This document shows, in pieces, positions 20,601 to 35,600 of a stretch of 64,000 nt of DNA. Position 1 is the stretch's first letter; each line of letters opens with the position of its first letter. Source of the stretch: Bathymodiolus brooksi (lineage: Eukaryota; Mollusca; Bivalvia; Mytilida; Modiolidae); assembly GCA_963680875.1 (NCBI GenBank), contig OY804586.1, positions 51,184,203 to 51,248,202 on the forward strand, in the 5' to 3' direction. Made by a program: the position numbers and the translations under genes. The notes under the pieces were generated by a model. That model was given only the letters and a program-made list of their open reading frames with translations. It did not search any database and was not told where the DNA came from.

Positions 20601-23600
20601 TATCAATGTGATGATAGAGTACAAGCTGTAACAAGGATGTAGAGGCGTAGTGGTGCTATAACAACATTGATATAAATTATTGTAGAGTATCATTGTAATG
20701 ATAGAGTACAAGCTGTAACAAGGAAGTAGTGGTGTAGTGATGTTATAACAACATTGAAATATATTATTGTAGAGTATCAATGTGATGATAGAGTACAAGC
20801 TGTAACAAGGATGTAGAGGCGTAGTGGTGCTATAACAACATTGATATAAATTATTGTAGAGTATCATTGTAATGATAGAGTACAAGCTGTAACAAGGAAG
20901 TAGTGGTGTAGTGATGTTATAACAACATTGAAATATATTATTGTAGAGTATCAATGTAATGATAGAGTACAAGCTGTAACAAGGATGTAGTGGTGTAGTG
21001 GTGTTATAACAACATTGATATAGATTATTGTAGAGTATCAATGTAATGATAGAGTACAAGCTGCAACAAGGATGTAGTGGTGTAGTGGTGTTATAACTAC
21101 ATTGATATAGATTATTGTAGAGTATCAATGTAATGATAGAGTACAAGCTGTAACAAGGATGTAGTGGTGTAGTGGTGTTATAACTACATTGATATAGATT
21201 ATTGTAGAGTATCAATGTAATGATAGAGTACAAGCTGTAACAAGGATGTAGTGGTGTAGTGGTGTTATTACAACATTGATATAGATTATTGTAGAGTATC
21301 AATGTAATGATAGAGTACAAGCTGTAACAAGGATGTAGTGGTGCAGTGATGTTATAACTACATTGATATATATTATTGTAGAGTATCAATGTAATGATAG
21401 AGTACAAGCTGTAACAAGGATGTAGAGGTGTTGTGGTGTTATAACTACATTGATATATATTATTGTAGAGTATCAATGTAATGATAGAGTACAAGCTATA
21501 ACAAGGATGTAGAGGTGTAGTGGTGTTATAACTACATTGATATAGATTATTGTAGAGTATCAATGTAATGATAGAGTACAAGCTGTAACAAGGATGTAGA
21601 GGTGTAGTGGTGTTATAACAACATTGATATAGATTATTGTAGAGTATCAATGTAATGATAGAGTACAAGCTGTAACAAGGATGTAGTGGTGCAGTGGTGT
21701 TATTACAACATTGATATAGATTATTGTAGAGTATCAATATAATAATAGAGTACAAGCTGTAACAATGATGTAGTGGTGCAGTGATGTTATTACAACATTG
21801 ATATAGATTATTGTAGAGTATCAATGTAATAATAGAGTACAAGCTGTAACAAGGATGTAGTGGTGCAGTGATGTTATTACAACATTAATATAGATTATTG
21901 TAGAGTATCAATGTAATAATAGAGTACAAGCTGTAACAAGGATATAGTGGTGTAGTGATGTTATTACAACATTGATATAGATTATTGTAGAGTATCAATG
22001 TGATGATAGAGTACAAGCTGTAACAAGGATGTAGTGGTGCAGTGATGTTATAACAACATTGATATAGATTATTGTAGAGTATCAATGTAATGATAGAGTA
22101 CAAGTTGTAACAAGGATGAAAAGGTGTAGTGGTGCTATAACTACATTGATATAGATTATTGTAGAGTATCAATGTAATGATAGAGTACAAGCTGTAACAA
22201 GGATGTAGTGGTGTAGTGGTGTTATAACAACATTGATATAGATTATTGTAGAGTATCAATGTAATGATAGAGTACAAGCTGTAACAAGGATGTAGTGGTG
22301 TAGTGGTGTTATAACAACATTGATATAGATTATTGTAGAGTATCAATGTAATGATAGAGTACAAGCTGTAACAAGGATGTAGAGGTGTAGTGGTGTTATA
22401 ACAACATTGATTTAGATTATTGTAGAGTATCAATGTAGTGATAGAGTACAAGCTGTAACAAGGATGTAGTGGTGTAGTGGTGTTATGACTACATTGATAT
22501 AGATTATTGTAGAGTATCAATGTAATGATAGAGTACAAGCTGTAACAAGGATGTAGTGGTGTAGTGGTGTTATAACAACATTGATATATATTATTGTAGA
22601 GTATCAATGTAATGATAGAGTACAAGCTGTAACAAGGATGTAGAGGTGTAGTGGTGTTATAACTACATTGATATATATTATTGTAGAGTATCAATGTAAT
22701 GATAGAGTACAAGCTGTAACAAGGATGTAGAGGTGTTGTGGTGTTATAACTACATTGATATATATTATTGTAGAGTATCAATGTAATGATAGAGTACAAG
22801 CTATAACAAGGATGTAGAGGTGTAGTGGTGTTATAACTACATTGATATAGATTATTGTAGAGTATCAATGTAATGATAGAGTACAAGCTGTAACAAGGAT
22901 GTAGAGGTGTAGTGGTGTTATAACAACATTGATATAGATTATTGTAGAGTATCAATGTAATGATAGAGTACAAGCTGTAACAAGGATGTAGTGGTGCAGT
23001 GGTGTTATTACAACTTTGATATAGATTATTGTAGAGTATCAATGTAATAATAGAGTACAAGCTGTAACAAGGATGTAGTGGTGCAGTGATGTTATTACAA
23101 CATTGATATATATTATTGTAGAGTATCAATGTAATAATAGAGTACAAGCTGTAACAAGGATGTAGTGGTGCAGTGATGTTATTACACCATTGATATAGAT
23201 TATCGTAGAGTATCAATGTAATGATAGAGTACAAGCTGTAACAAGGATGTAGTGGTGTAGTGATGTTATAACAACATTGATATAGATTATTGTAGAGTAT
23301 CAATGTAATGATAGAGTACAAGCTGTAACAAGGATGTAGAGGTGTTGTGGTGTTATAACAACATTGATATAGATTATTGTAGAGTATCAATGTAATGATA
23401 GAGTACAAGCTGTAACAAGGATGTAGCGGTGTAGTGGTGTTATAACAACATTGATATAGATTATTGTAGAGTATCAATGTAATGATAGAGTACAAGCTGT
23501 AACAAGGATGTAGTGGTGTAGTGGTGTTATAACAACATTGATATAGATTATTGTAGAGTATCAATGTAATGATAGAGTACAAGCTGTAACAAGGATGTAG

Positions 23601-26600
23601 AGGTGTAGTGGTGTTATACAAACATTGATATAGATTATTGTAGAGTATCAATGTAATGATAGAGTACAAGCTGTAACAAGGATGTAGTGATGTAGTGATG
23701 TTATTACAACATTGATATTGATTATTGTAGAGTATCAATGTAATGATAGAGTACAAGCTGTAACAAGGATGTAGTGATGTAGTGATGTTATTATAACATT
23801 GATATAGATTATTGTAGAGTATCAATGTGATGATAGAGTACAAGCTGTAACAAGGATGTAGAGGCGTAGTGGTGCTATAACAACATTGATTTAAATTATT
23901 GTAGAGTATCATTGTAATGATAGAGTACAAGCTGTAACAAGGAAGTAGTGGTGTAGTGATGTTATAACAACATTGAAATATATTATTGTAGAGTATCAAT
24001 GTAATGATAGAGTACAAGCTGTAACAAGGATGTAGTGGTGTAGTGGTGTTATAACAACATTGATATAGATTATTGTAGAGTATCAATGTAATGATAGAGT
24101 ACAAGCTGCAACACGGATGTAGTGGTGTAGTGGTGTTATAACTACATTGATATAGATTATTGTAGAGTATCAATGTAATGATAGAGTACAAGCTGTAACA
24201 AGGATGTAGTGGTGTAGTGGTGTTATAACTACATTGATATAGATTATTGTAGAGTATCAATGTAATGATAGAGTACAAGCTGTAACAAGGATGTAGAGGT
24301 GTTGTGGTGTTATAACTACATTGATATATATTATTGTAGAGTATCAATGTAATGATAGAGTACAAGCTATAACAAGGATGTAGAGGTGTAGTGGTGTTAT
24401 AACTACATTGATATAGATTATTGTAGAGTATCAATGTAATGATAGAGTACAAGCTGTAACAAGGATGTAGAGGTGTAGTGGTGTTATAACAACATTGATA
24501 TAGATTATTGTAGAGTATCAATGTAATGATAGAGTACAAGCTGTAACAAGGATGTAGTGGTGTAGTGGTGTTATAACTACATTGATATAGATTATTGTAG
24601 AGTATCAATGTAATGATAGAGTACAAGCTGTAACAAGGATGTAGAGGTGTTGTGGTGTTATAACTACATTGATATATATTATTGTAGAGTATCAATGTAA
24701 TGATAGAGTACAAGCTGTAACAAGGATGTAGAGGTGTAGTGGTGTTATAACAACATTGATATAGATTATTGTAGAGTATCAATGTAATGATAGAGTACAA
24801 GCTGTAACAAGGATGTAGTGGTGCAGTGGTGTTATTACAACATTGATATAGATTATTGTAGAGTATCAATATAATAATAGAGTACAAGCTGTAACAAGGA
24901 TGTAGTGGTGCAGTGATGTTATTACAACATTGATATAGATTATTGTAGAGTATCAATGTAATGATAGAGTACAAGCTGTAACAAGGATGTAGTGGTGCAG
25001 TGATGTTATTACAACATTGATATATATTATTGTAGAGTATCAATGTAATAATAGAGTACAAGCTGTAACAAGGATGTAGTGGTGCAGTGGTGTTATTACA
25101 ACATTGATATAGATTATTGTAGAGTATCAATATAATAATAGAGTACAAGCTGTAACAAGGATGTAGTGGTGCAGTGATGTTATTACAACATTGATATAGA
25201 TTATTGTAGAGTATCAATGTAATGATAGAGTACAAGCTGTAACAAGGATGTAGTGGTGCAGTGATGTTATTACAACATTGATATATATTATTGTAGAGTA
25301 TCAATGTAATAATAGAGTACAAGCTGTAACAAGGATGTAGTGGTGTAGTGGTGTTATAACTACATTGATATAGATTATTGTAGAGTATCAATGTAATGAT
25401 AGAGTACAAGCTGTAACAAGGATGTAGAGGTGTAGTGATGTTATAACCACATTGATATATATTATTGTAGAGTATCAATGTAATGATAGAGTACAAGCTG
25501 TAACAAGGATGTAGTGGTGCAGTGATGTTATAACAACATTGATATAGATTATTGTAGAGTATCAATGTAATAATAGAGTACAAGCTGTAACAAGGATATA
25601 GTGGTGTAGTGATGTTATTACAACATTGATATAGATTATTGTAGAGTATCAATGTGATGATAGAGTACAAGCTGTAACAAGGATGTAGTGGTGCAGTGAT
25701 GTTATAACAACATTGATATAGATTAGTGTAGAGTATCAATGTAATGATAGAGTACAAGTTGTAACAAGGATGAAAAGGTGTAGTGGTGCTATAACTACAT
25801 TGATATTGATTATTGTAGAGTATCAATGTAATGATAGAGTACAAGCTGTAACAAGGATGTAGTGGTGTAGTGGTGTTATAACAACATTGATATAGATTAT
25901 TGTAGAGTATCAATGTAATGATAGAGTACAAGCTGTAACAAGGATGTAGTGGTGTAGTGGTGTTATAACAACATTGATATAGATTATTGTAGAGTATCAA
26001 TGTAATGATAGAGTACAAGCTGTAACAAGGATGTAGTGATGTAGTGATGTTATTACAACATTGATATAGATTATTGTAGAGTATCAATGTAATGATAGAG
26101 TACAAGCTGTAACAAGGATGTAGTGATGTAGTGATGTTATTATAACATTGATATAGATTATTGTAGAGTATCAATGTGTTGATAGAGTACAAGCTGTAAC
26201 AAGGATGTAGAGGCGTAGTGGTGCTATAACAACATTGATATAAATTATTGTAGAGTATCAATGTAATGATAGAGTACAAGCTGTAACAAGGATGTAGTGG
26301 TGTAGTGGTGTAATAACAACATTGATATAGATTATTGTAGAGTATCAATGTAATGATAGAGTACAAGCTGTAACAAGGATGTAGTGGTGTAGTGGTGTTA
26401 TAACTACATTGATATAGATTATTGTAGAGTATCAATGTAATGATAGAGTACAAGCTGTAACAAGGATGTAGAGGTGTAGTGGTGTTATAACTACATTGAT
26501 ATAGATTATTGTAGAGTATCAATGTAATGATAGAGTACAAGCTGTAACAAGGATGTAGTGGTGTAGTGGTGTAATAACAACATTGATATAGATTATTGTA

Positions 26601-29600
26601 GAGTATCAATGTAATGATAGAGTACAAGCTGTAACAAGGATGTAGTGGTGTAGTGGTGTTATAACAACATTGATATAGATTATTGTAGAGTATCAATGTA
26701 ATGATAGAGTACAAGCTGTAACAAGGATGTAGTGGTGTAGTGGTGTTATAACTACATTGATATAGATTATTGTAGAGTATCAATGTAATGATAGAGTACA
26801 AGCTGTAACAAGGATGTAGTGGTGTAGTGGTGCTATAACAACATTGATATAGATTATTGTAGAGTATCAATGTAATGATAGAGTACAAGCTGTAACAAGG
26901 ATGTAGAGGTGTAGTGGTGTTATAACTACATTGATATAGATTATTGTAGAGTATCAATGTAATGATAGAGTACAAGCTGTAACAAGGATGTAGTGGTGTA
27001 GTGGTGTTATAACTACATTGATATAGATTATTGTAGAGTATCAATGTAATGATAGAGTACAAGCTGTAACAAGGATGTAGTGGTGTAGTGGTGTTATAAC
27101 TACATTGATATAGATTATTGTAGAGTATCAATGTAGTGATAGAGTACAAGCTGTAACAAGGATGTAGAGGTGTAGTGGTGTTATAACAACATTGATTTAG
27201 ATTATTGTAGAGTATCAATGTAGTGATAGAGTACAAGCTGTAACAAGGATGTAGTGGTGTAGTGGTGTTATGACTACATTGATATAGATTATTGTAGAGT
27301 ATCAATGTAATGATAGAGTACAAGCTGTAACAAGGATGTAGTGGTGTAGTGGTGTTATAACAACATTGATATATATTATTGTAGAGTATCAATGTAATGA
27401 TAGAGTACAAGCTGTAACAAGGATGTAGAGGTGTAGTGGTGTTATAACTACATTGATATATATTATTGTAGAGTATCAATGTAATGATAGAGTACAAGCT
27501 GTAACAAGGATGTAGAGGTGTTGTGGTGTTATAACTACATTGATATATATTATTGTAGAGTATCAATGTAATGATAGAGTACAAGCTGTAACAAGGATGT
27601 AGAGGTGTAGTGGTGTTATAACAACATTGATATAGATTATTGTAGAGTATCAATGTAATGATAGAGTACAAGCTGTAACAAGGATGTAGTGGTGCAGTGG
27701 TGTTATTACAACTTTGATATAGATTATTGTAGAGTATCAATGTAATAATAGAGTACAAGCTGTAACAAGGATGTAGTGGTGCAGTGATGTTATTACACCA
27801 TTGATATAGATTATTGTAGAGTATCAATGTAATGATAGAGTACAAGCTGTAACAAGGATGTAGTGGTGCAGTGATGTTATTACAACATTGATATATATTA
27901 TTGTAGAGTATCAATGTAATAATAGAGTACAAGCTGTAACAAGGATGTAGTGGTGCAGTGATGTTATTACAACATTGATATATATTATTGTAGAGTATCA
28001 ATGTAATAATAGAGTACAAGCTGTAACAAGGATATAGTGGTGTAGTGATATTATTACAACATTGATATAGATTATTGTAGAGTATCAATGTGATGATAGA
28101 GTACAAGCTGTAACAAGGATGTAGTGGTGTAGTGATGTTATAACAACATTGATATAGATTATTGTAGAGTATCAATGTAATGATAGAGTACAAGTTGTAA
28201 CAAGGATGAAAAGGTGTAGTGGTGCTATAACTACATTGATATAGATTATTGTAGAGTATCAATGTAATGATAGAGTACAAGCTGTAACAAGGATGTAGTG
28301 GTGTAGTGGTGTTATAACAACATTGATATAGATTATTGTAGAGTATCAATGTAATGATAGAGTACAAGCTGTAACAAGGATGTAGTGGTGTAGTGGTGTT
28401 ATAACAACATTGATATATATTATTGTAGAGTATCAATGTAATGATAGAGTACAAGCTGCAACAAGGATGTAGAGGTGTAGTGGTGTTATACAAACATTGA
28501 TATAGATTATTGTAGAGTATCAATGTAATGATAGAGTACAAGCTGTAACAAGGATGTAGTGATGTAGTGATGTTATTACAACATTGATATTGATTATTGT
28601 AGAGTATCAATGTAATGATAGAGTACAAGCTGTAACAAGGATGTAGTGATGTAGTGATGTTATTATAACATTGATATAGATTATTGTAGAGTATCAATGT
28701 GATGATAGAGTACAAGCTGTAACAAGGATGTAGAGGTGTAATGGTGCTATAACAACATTGATATAGATTATTGTAGAGTATCAATGTAATGATAGAGTAC
28801 AAGCTGTAACAAGGATGTAGTGGTGTAGTGGTGTTATAACAACATTGATATAGATTATTGTAGAGTATCAATGTAATGATAGAGTACAAGCTGCAACAAG
28901 GATGTAGAGGTGTAGTGGTGTTATAACTACATTGATATAGATTATTGTAGAGTATCAATGTAATGATAGAGTACAAGCTGTAACAAGGATGTAGTGGTGT
29001 AGTGGTGTAATAACAACATTGATATAGATTATTGTAGAGTATCAATGTAATGATAGAGTACAAGCTGTAACAAGGATGTAGTGGTGTAGTGGTGTTATAA
29101 CTACATTGATATATATTATTGTAGAGTATCAATGTAATGATAGAGTACAAGCTGTAACAAGGATGTAGAGGTGTTGTGGTGTTATAACTACATTGATATA
29201 TATTATTGTAGAGTATCAATGTAATGATAGAGTACAAGCTATAACAAGGATGTAGAGGTGTAGTGGTGTTATAACTACATTGATATAGATTATTGTAGAG
29301 TATCAATGTAATGATAGAGTACAAGCTGTAACAAGGATGTAGAGGTGTAGTGGTGTTATAACAACATTGATATAGATTATTGTAGAGTATCAATGTAATG
29401 ATAGAGTACAAGCTGTAACAAGGATGTAGTGGTGCAGTGGTGTTATTACAACATTGATATAGATTATTGTAGAGTATCAATATAATAATAGAGTACAAGC
29501 TGTAACAAGGATGTAGTGGTGCAGTGATGTTATTACAACATTGATATAGATTATTGTAGAGTATCAATGTAATAATAGAGTACAAGCTGTAACAAGGATG

Positions 29601-32600
29601 TAGTGGTGCAGTGATGTTATTACACCATTGATATAGATTATTGTAGAGTATCAATGTAATGATAGAGTACAAGCTGTAACAAGGATGTAGTGGTGCAGTG
29701 ATGTTATTACAACATTGATATATATTATTGTAGAGTATCAATGTAATAATAGAGTACAAGCTGTAACAAGGATGTAGTGGTGTAGTGGTGTTATAACAAC
29801 ATTGATATATATTATTGTAGAGTATCAATGTAATGATAGAGTACAAGCTGTAACAAGGATGTAGTGGTGCAGTGATGTTATTACAACATTGATATAGATT
29901 ATTGTAGAGTATCAATGTAATAATAGAGTACAAGCTGTAACAAGGATATAGTGGTGTAGTGATGTTATTACAACATTGATATAGATTTTTGTAGAGTATC
30001 AATGTGATGATAGAGTACAAGCTGTAACAAGGATGTAGTGGTGCAGTGGTGTTATACAAACATTGATATAAATTATTGTAGAGTATCAATGTAATGATAG
30101 AGTACAAGCTGTAACAAGGATGTAGTGATGTAGTGATGTTATTACAACATTGATATAGATTATTGTAGAGTATCAATGTAATGATAGAGTACAAGCTGTA
30201 ACAAGGATGTAGTGATGTAGTGATGTTATTATAACATTGATATAGATTATTGTAGAGTATCAATGTGTTGATAGAGTACAAGCTGTAACAAGGATGTAGA
30301 GGCGTAGTGGTGCTATAACAACATTGATATAAATTATTGTAGAGTATCAATGTAATGATAGAGTACAAGCTGTAACAAGGAAGTAGTGGTGTAGTGATGT
30401 TATAACAACATTGAAATATATTATTGTAGAGTATCAATGTAATGATAGAGTACAAGCTGTAACAAGGATGTAGAGATGTAGTGGTGTTATAACTACATTG
30501 ATATATATTATTGTAGAGTATCAATGTAATGATAGAGTACAAGCTGTAACAAGGATGTAGAGGTGTAGTGGTGTTATAACAACATTGATATAGATTATTG
30601 TAGAGTATCAATGTAATTATAGAGTACAAGCTGTAACAAGGATGTAGTGGTGTAGTGGTGTTATAACTACATTGATATAGATTATTGTAGAGTATCAATG
30701 TAATGATAGAGTACAAGCTGTAACAAGGATGTAGAAGTGTAGTGGTGTTATAACAACATTGATATATATTATTGTAGAGTATCAATGTAATGATAGAGTA
30801 CAAGCTGTAACAAGGATGTAGAGGTGTAGTGGTGTAATAACTACATTGATATATATTATTGTAGAGTATCAATGTAATGATAGAGTACAAGCTGTAACAA
30901 GGATGTAGAGGTGTAGTGGTGGTATAACTACATTGATATAGATTATTGTAGAGTATCAATGTAATGATAGAGTACAAGCTGTAACAAGGATGTAGAGGTG
31001 TAGTGGTGGTATAACTACATTGATATATATTATTGTAGAGTATCAATGTAATGATAGAGTACAAGCTGTAACAAGGATGTAGTGATGTAGTGGTGTTATA
31101 ACTACATTGATATAGATTATTGTAGAGTATCAATGTAATGATAGAGTACAAGCTGTAACAAGGATGTAGAGGTGTAGTGGTGTTATAACTACACTGATAT
31201 AGATTATTGTAGAGTATCAATGTAATGATAGAGTACAAGCTGTAACAAGGATGTAGTGGTGTAGTGGTGTTATAACTACATTGATATATATTATTGTAGA
31301 GTATCAATGTAATGATAGAGTACATGCTGTAACAAGGATGTAGAGGTGTAGTGGTGTTATAACAACATTGATATAGATTATTGTAGAGTATCAATGTAAT
31401 GATAGAGTACAAGCTGTAACAAGGATGAAAAGGTGTAGTGGTGTTATAACTACATTGATATAGATTATTGTAGAGTATCAATGTAATGATAGAGTACAAG
31501 CTGTAACACGGATGTAGAGGTGTATTGGTGTTATAACAACATTGATATAGATTATTGTAGAGTATCAATGTAATGATAGAGTACAAGCTGTAACAAGGAT
31601 GTAGTGGTGCAGTGATGTTATTACAACATTGATATAGATTATTGTAGAGTATCAATGTAATGATAGAGTACAAGCTGTAACAAGGATGTAGTGGTGTAGT
31701 GGTGCTATAACTACATTGATATATATTATTGTAGAGTATCAATGTAATGATAGAGTACAAGCTGTAACAAGGATGTAGAGGTGTAGTGGTGTTATAACAA
31801 CATTGATATAGATTATTGTAGAGTATCAATGTAATGATAGAGTACAAGCTGTAACAAGGATGTAGAGGTGTATTGGTGTTATAACAACATTGATATAGAT
31901 TATTGTAGAGTATCAATGTAATAATAGAGTACAAGCTGTAACCAGGATGTAGTGGTGCAGTGATGTTATTACACCATTGATTTAGATTATTGTAGAGTAT
32001 CAATGTAATGATAGAGTACAAGCTGTAACAAGGCTGTAGTGATGAAGTGATGTTATTACAACATTGATATAGATTATTGTAGAGTATCAATGTAATAATA
32101 GAGTACAAGCTGTAACAAGGATGTAGTGGTGCAGTGATGTTATTACACCATTGATATAGATTATTGTAGAGTATCAATGTAATGATAGAGTACAAGCTGT
32201 AACAAGGATGTAGTGGTGCAGTGATGTTATTACAACATTGATATATATTATTGTAGTGTATCAATGTAATAATAGAGTACAAGCTGTAACAAGGATGTAG
32301 TGGTGTAGTGGTGTTATAACTACATTGATATAGATTATTGTAGAGTATCAATGTAATGATAGAGTACAAGCTGTAACAAGGATGTAGTGGTGCAGTGATG
32401 TTATTACAACATTGATATAGATTATTGTAGAGTATCAATGTAATAATAGAGTACAAGCTGTAACAAGGATATAGTGGTGTAGTGGTGTTATAACAACATT
32501 GATATAGATTATTGTAGAGTATCAATGTAATGATAGAGTACAAGCTGTAACAAGGATGTAGTGGTGCAGTGATGTTATTACAACATTGATATAGATTATT

Positions 32601-32630
32601 GTAGAGTATCAATGTAATGATAGAGTACAA

Positions 32631-35600
32631 GTTGTAACAAGGATGAAAAGGTGTAGTGGTGCTATAACTACATTGATATAGATTATTGTAGAGTATCAAT
32701 GTAATGATAGAGTACAAGCTGTAACAAGGATGTAGTGGTGTAGTGGTGTTATAACAACATTGATATAGATTATTGTAGAGTATCAATGTAATGATAGAGT
32801 ACAAGCTGTAACAAGGATGTAGTGGTGTAGTGGTGTTATAACAACATTGATATAGATTATTGTAGAGTATCAATGTATTGATAGAGTACAAGCTGTAACA
32901 AGGATGTAGAGGTGTAGTGGTGTTATACAAACATTGATATAGATTATTGTAGAGTATCAAAGTAACGATAGAGTACAAGCTGTAACAAGGATGTAGTGAT
33001 GTAGTGATGTTATTATAACATTGATATAGATTATTGTAGAGTATCAATGTGATGATAGAGTACAAGCTGTAACAAGGATGTAGAGGCGTAGTGGTGCTAT
33101 AACAACATTGATATAAATTATTGTAGAGTATCAATGTAATGATAGAGTACAAGCTGTAACAAGGAAGTAGTGGTGTAGTGATGTTATAACAACATTGATA
33201 TATATTATTGTAGAGTATCAATGTAATGATAGAGTACAAGCTGTAACAAGGATGTAGTGGTGTAGTGGTGTTATAACAACATTGATATAGATTATTGTAG
33301 AGTATCAATGTAATAATAGAGTACAAGCTGCAACAAGGATGTAGTGGTGTAGTGGTGTTATAACTACATTGATATAGATTATTGTAGAGTATCAATGTAA
33401 TGATAGAGTACAAGCTGTAACAAGGATGTAGTGGTGTAGTGGTGTTATAACTACATTGATATATATTATTGTAGAGTATCAATGTAATGATAGAGTACAA
33501 GCTGTAACAAGGATGTAGAAGTGTAGTGGTGTTATAACAACATTGATATATATTATTGTAGAGTATCAATGTAATGATAGAGTACAAGCTGTAACAAGGA
33601 TGTAGAGGTGTAGTGGTGTTATAACTACATTGATATATATTATTGTAGAGTATCAATGTAATGATAGAGTACAAGCTGTAACAAGGATGTAGAGGTGTAG
33701 TGGTGGTATAACTACATTGATATAGATTATTGTAGAGTATCAATGTAATAATAGAGTACAAGCTGTAACAAGGATATAGTGGTGTAGTGATGTTATTACA
33801 ACATTGATATAGATTTTTGTAGAGTATCAATGTGATGATAGAGTACAAGCTGTAACAAGGATGTAGTGGTGCAGTGATGTTATAACAACATTGATATAGA
33901 TTATTGTAGAGTATCAATGTAATGATAGAGTACAAGTTGTAACAAGGATGAAAAGGTGTAGTGGTGCTATAACTACATTGATATAGATTATTGTAGAGTA
34001 TCAATGTAATGATAGAGTACAAGCTGTAACAAGGATGTAGTGGTGTAGTGGTGTTATAACAACATTGATATAGATTATTGTAGAGTATCAATGTAATGAT
34101 AGAGTACAAGCTGTAACAAGGATGTAGTGGTGTAGTGGTGTTATAACAACATTGATATAGATTATTGTAGAGTATCAATGTAATGATAGAGTACAATCTG
34201 TAACAAGGATGTAGAGGTGTAGTGGTGTTATACAAACATTGATATAAATTATTGTAGAGTATCAATGTAATGATAGAGTACAAGCTGTAACAAGGATGTA
34301 GTGATGTAGTGATGTTATTACAACATTGATATAGATTATTGTTGAGTATCAATGTAATGATAGAGTACAAGCTGTAACAAGGATGTAGTGATGTAGTGAT
34401 GTTATTATAACATTGATATAGATTATTGTAGAGTATCAATGTGTTGATAGAGTACAAGCTGTAACAAGGATGTAGAGGCGTAGTGGTGCTATAACAACAT
34501 TGATATAAATTATTGTAGAGTATCAATGTAATGATAGAGTACAAGCTGTAACAAGGAAGTAGTGGTGTAGTGATGTTATAACAACATTGAAATATATTAT
34601 TGTAGAGTATCAATGTAATGATAGAGTACAAGCTGTAACAAGGATGTATAGATGTAGTGGTGTTATAACTACATTGATATATATTATTGTAGAGTATCAA
34701 TGTAATGATAGAGTACAAGCTGTAACAAGGATGTAGAGGTGTAGTGGTGTTATAACAACATTGATATAGATTATTGTAGAGTATCAATGTAATTATAGAG
34801 TACAAGCTGTAACAAGGATGTAGTGGTGTAGTGGTGTTATAACTACATTGATATAGATTATTGTAGAGTATCAATGTAATGATAGAGTACAAGCTGTAAC
34901 AAGGATGTAGAAGTGTAGTGGTGTTATAACAACATTGATATATATTATTGTAGAGTATCAATGTAATGATAGAGTACAAGCTGTAACAAGGATGTAGAGG
35001 TGTAGTGGTGTAATAACTACATTGATATATATTATTGTAGAGTATCAATGTAATGATAGAGTACAAGCTGTAACAAGGATGTAGAGGTGTAGTGGTGGTA
35101 TAACTACATTGATATAGATTATTGTAGAGTATCAATGTAATGATAGAGTACAAGCTGTAACCAGGATGTAGAGGTGTAGTGGTGGTATAACTACATTGAT
35201 ATATATTATTGTAGAGTATCAATGTAATGATAGAGTACAAGCTGTAACAAGGATGTAGTGATGTAGTGGTGTTATAACTACATTGATATAGATTATTGTA
35301 GAGTATCAATGTAATGATAGAGTACAAGCTGTAACAAGGATGTAGAGGTGTAGTGGTGTTATAACTACACTGATATAGATTATTGTAGAGTATCAATGTA
35401 ATGATAGAGTACAAGCTGTAACAAGGATGTAGTGGTGTAGTGGTGTTATAACTACATTGATATATATTATTGTAGAGTATCAATGTAATGATAGAGTACA
35501 TGCTGTAACAAGGATGTAGAGGTGTAGTGGTGTTATAACAACATTGATATAGATTATTGTAGAGTATCAATGTAATGATAGAGTACAAGCTGTAACAAGG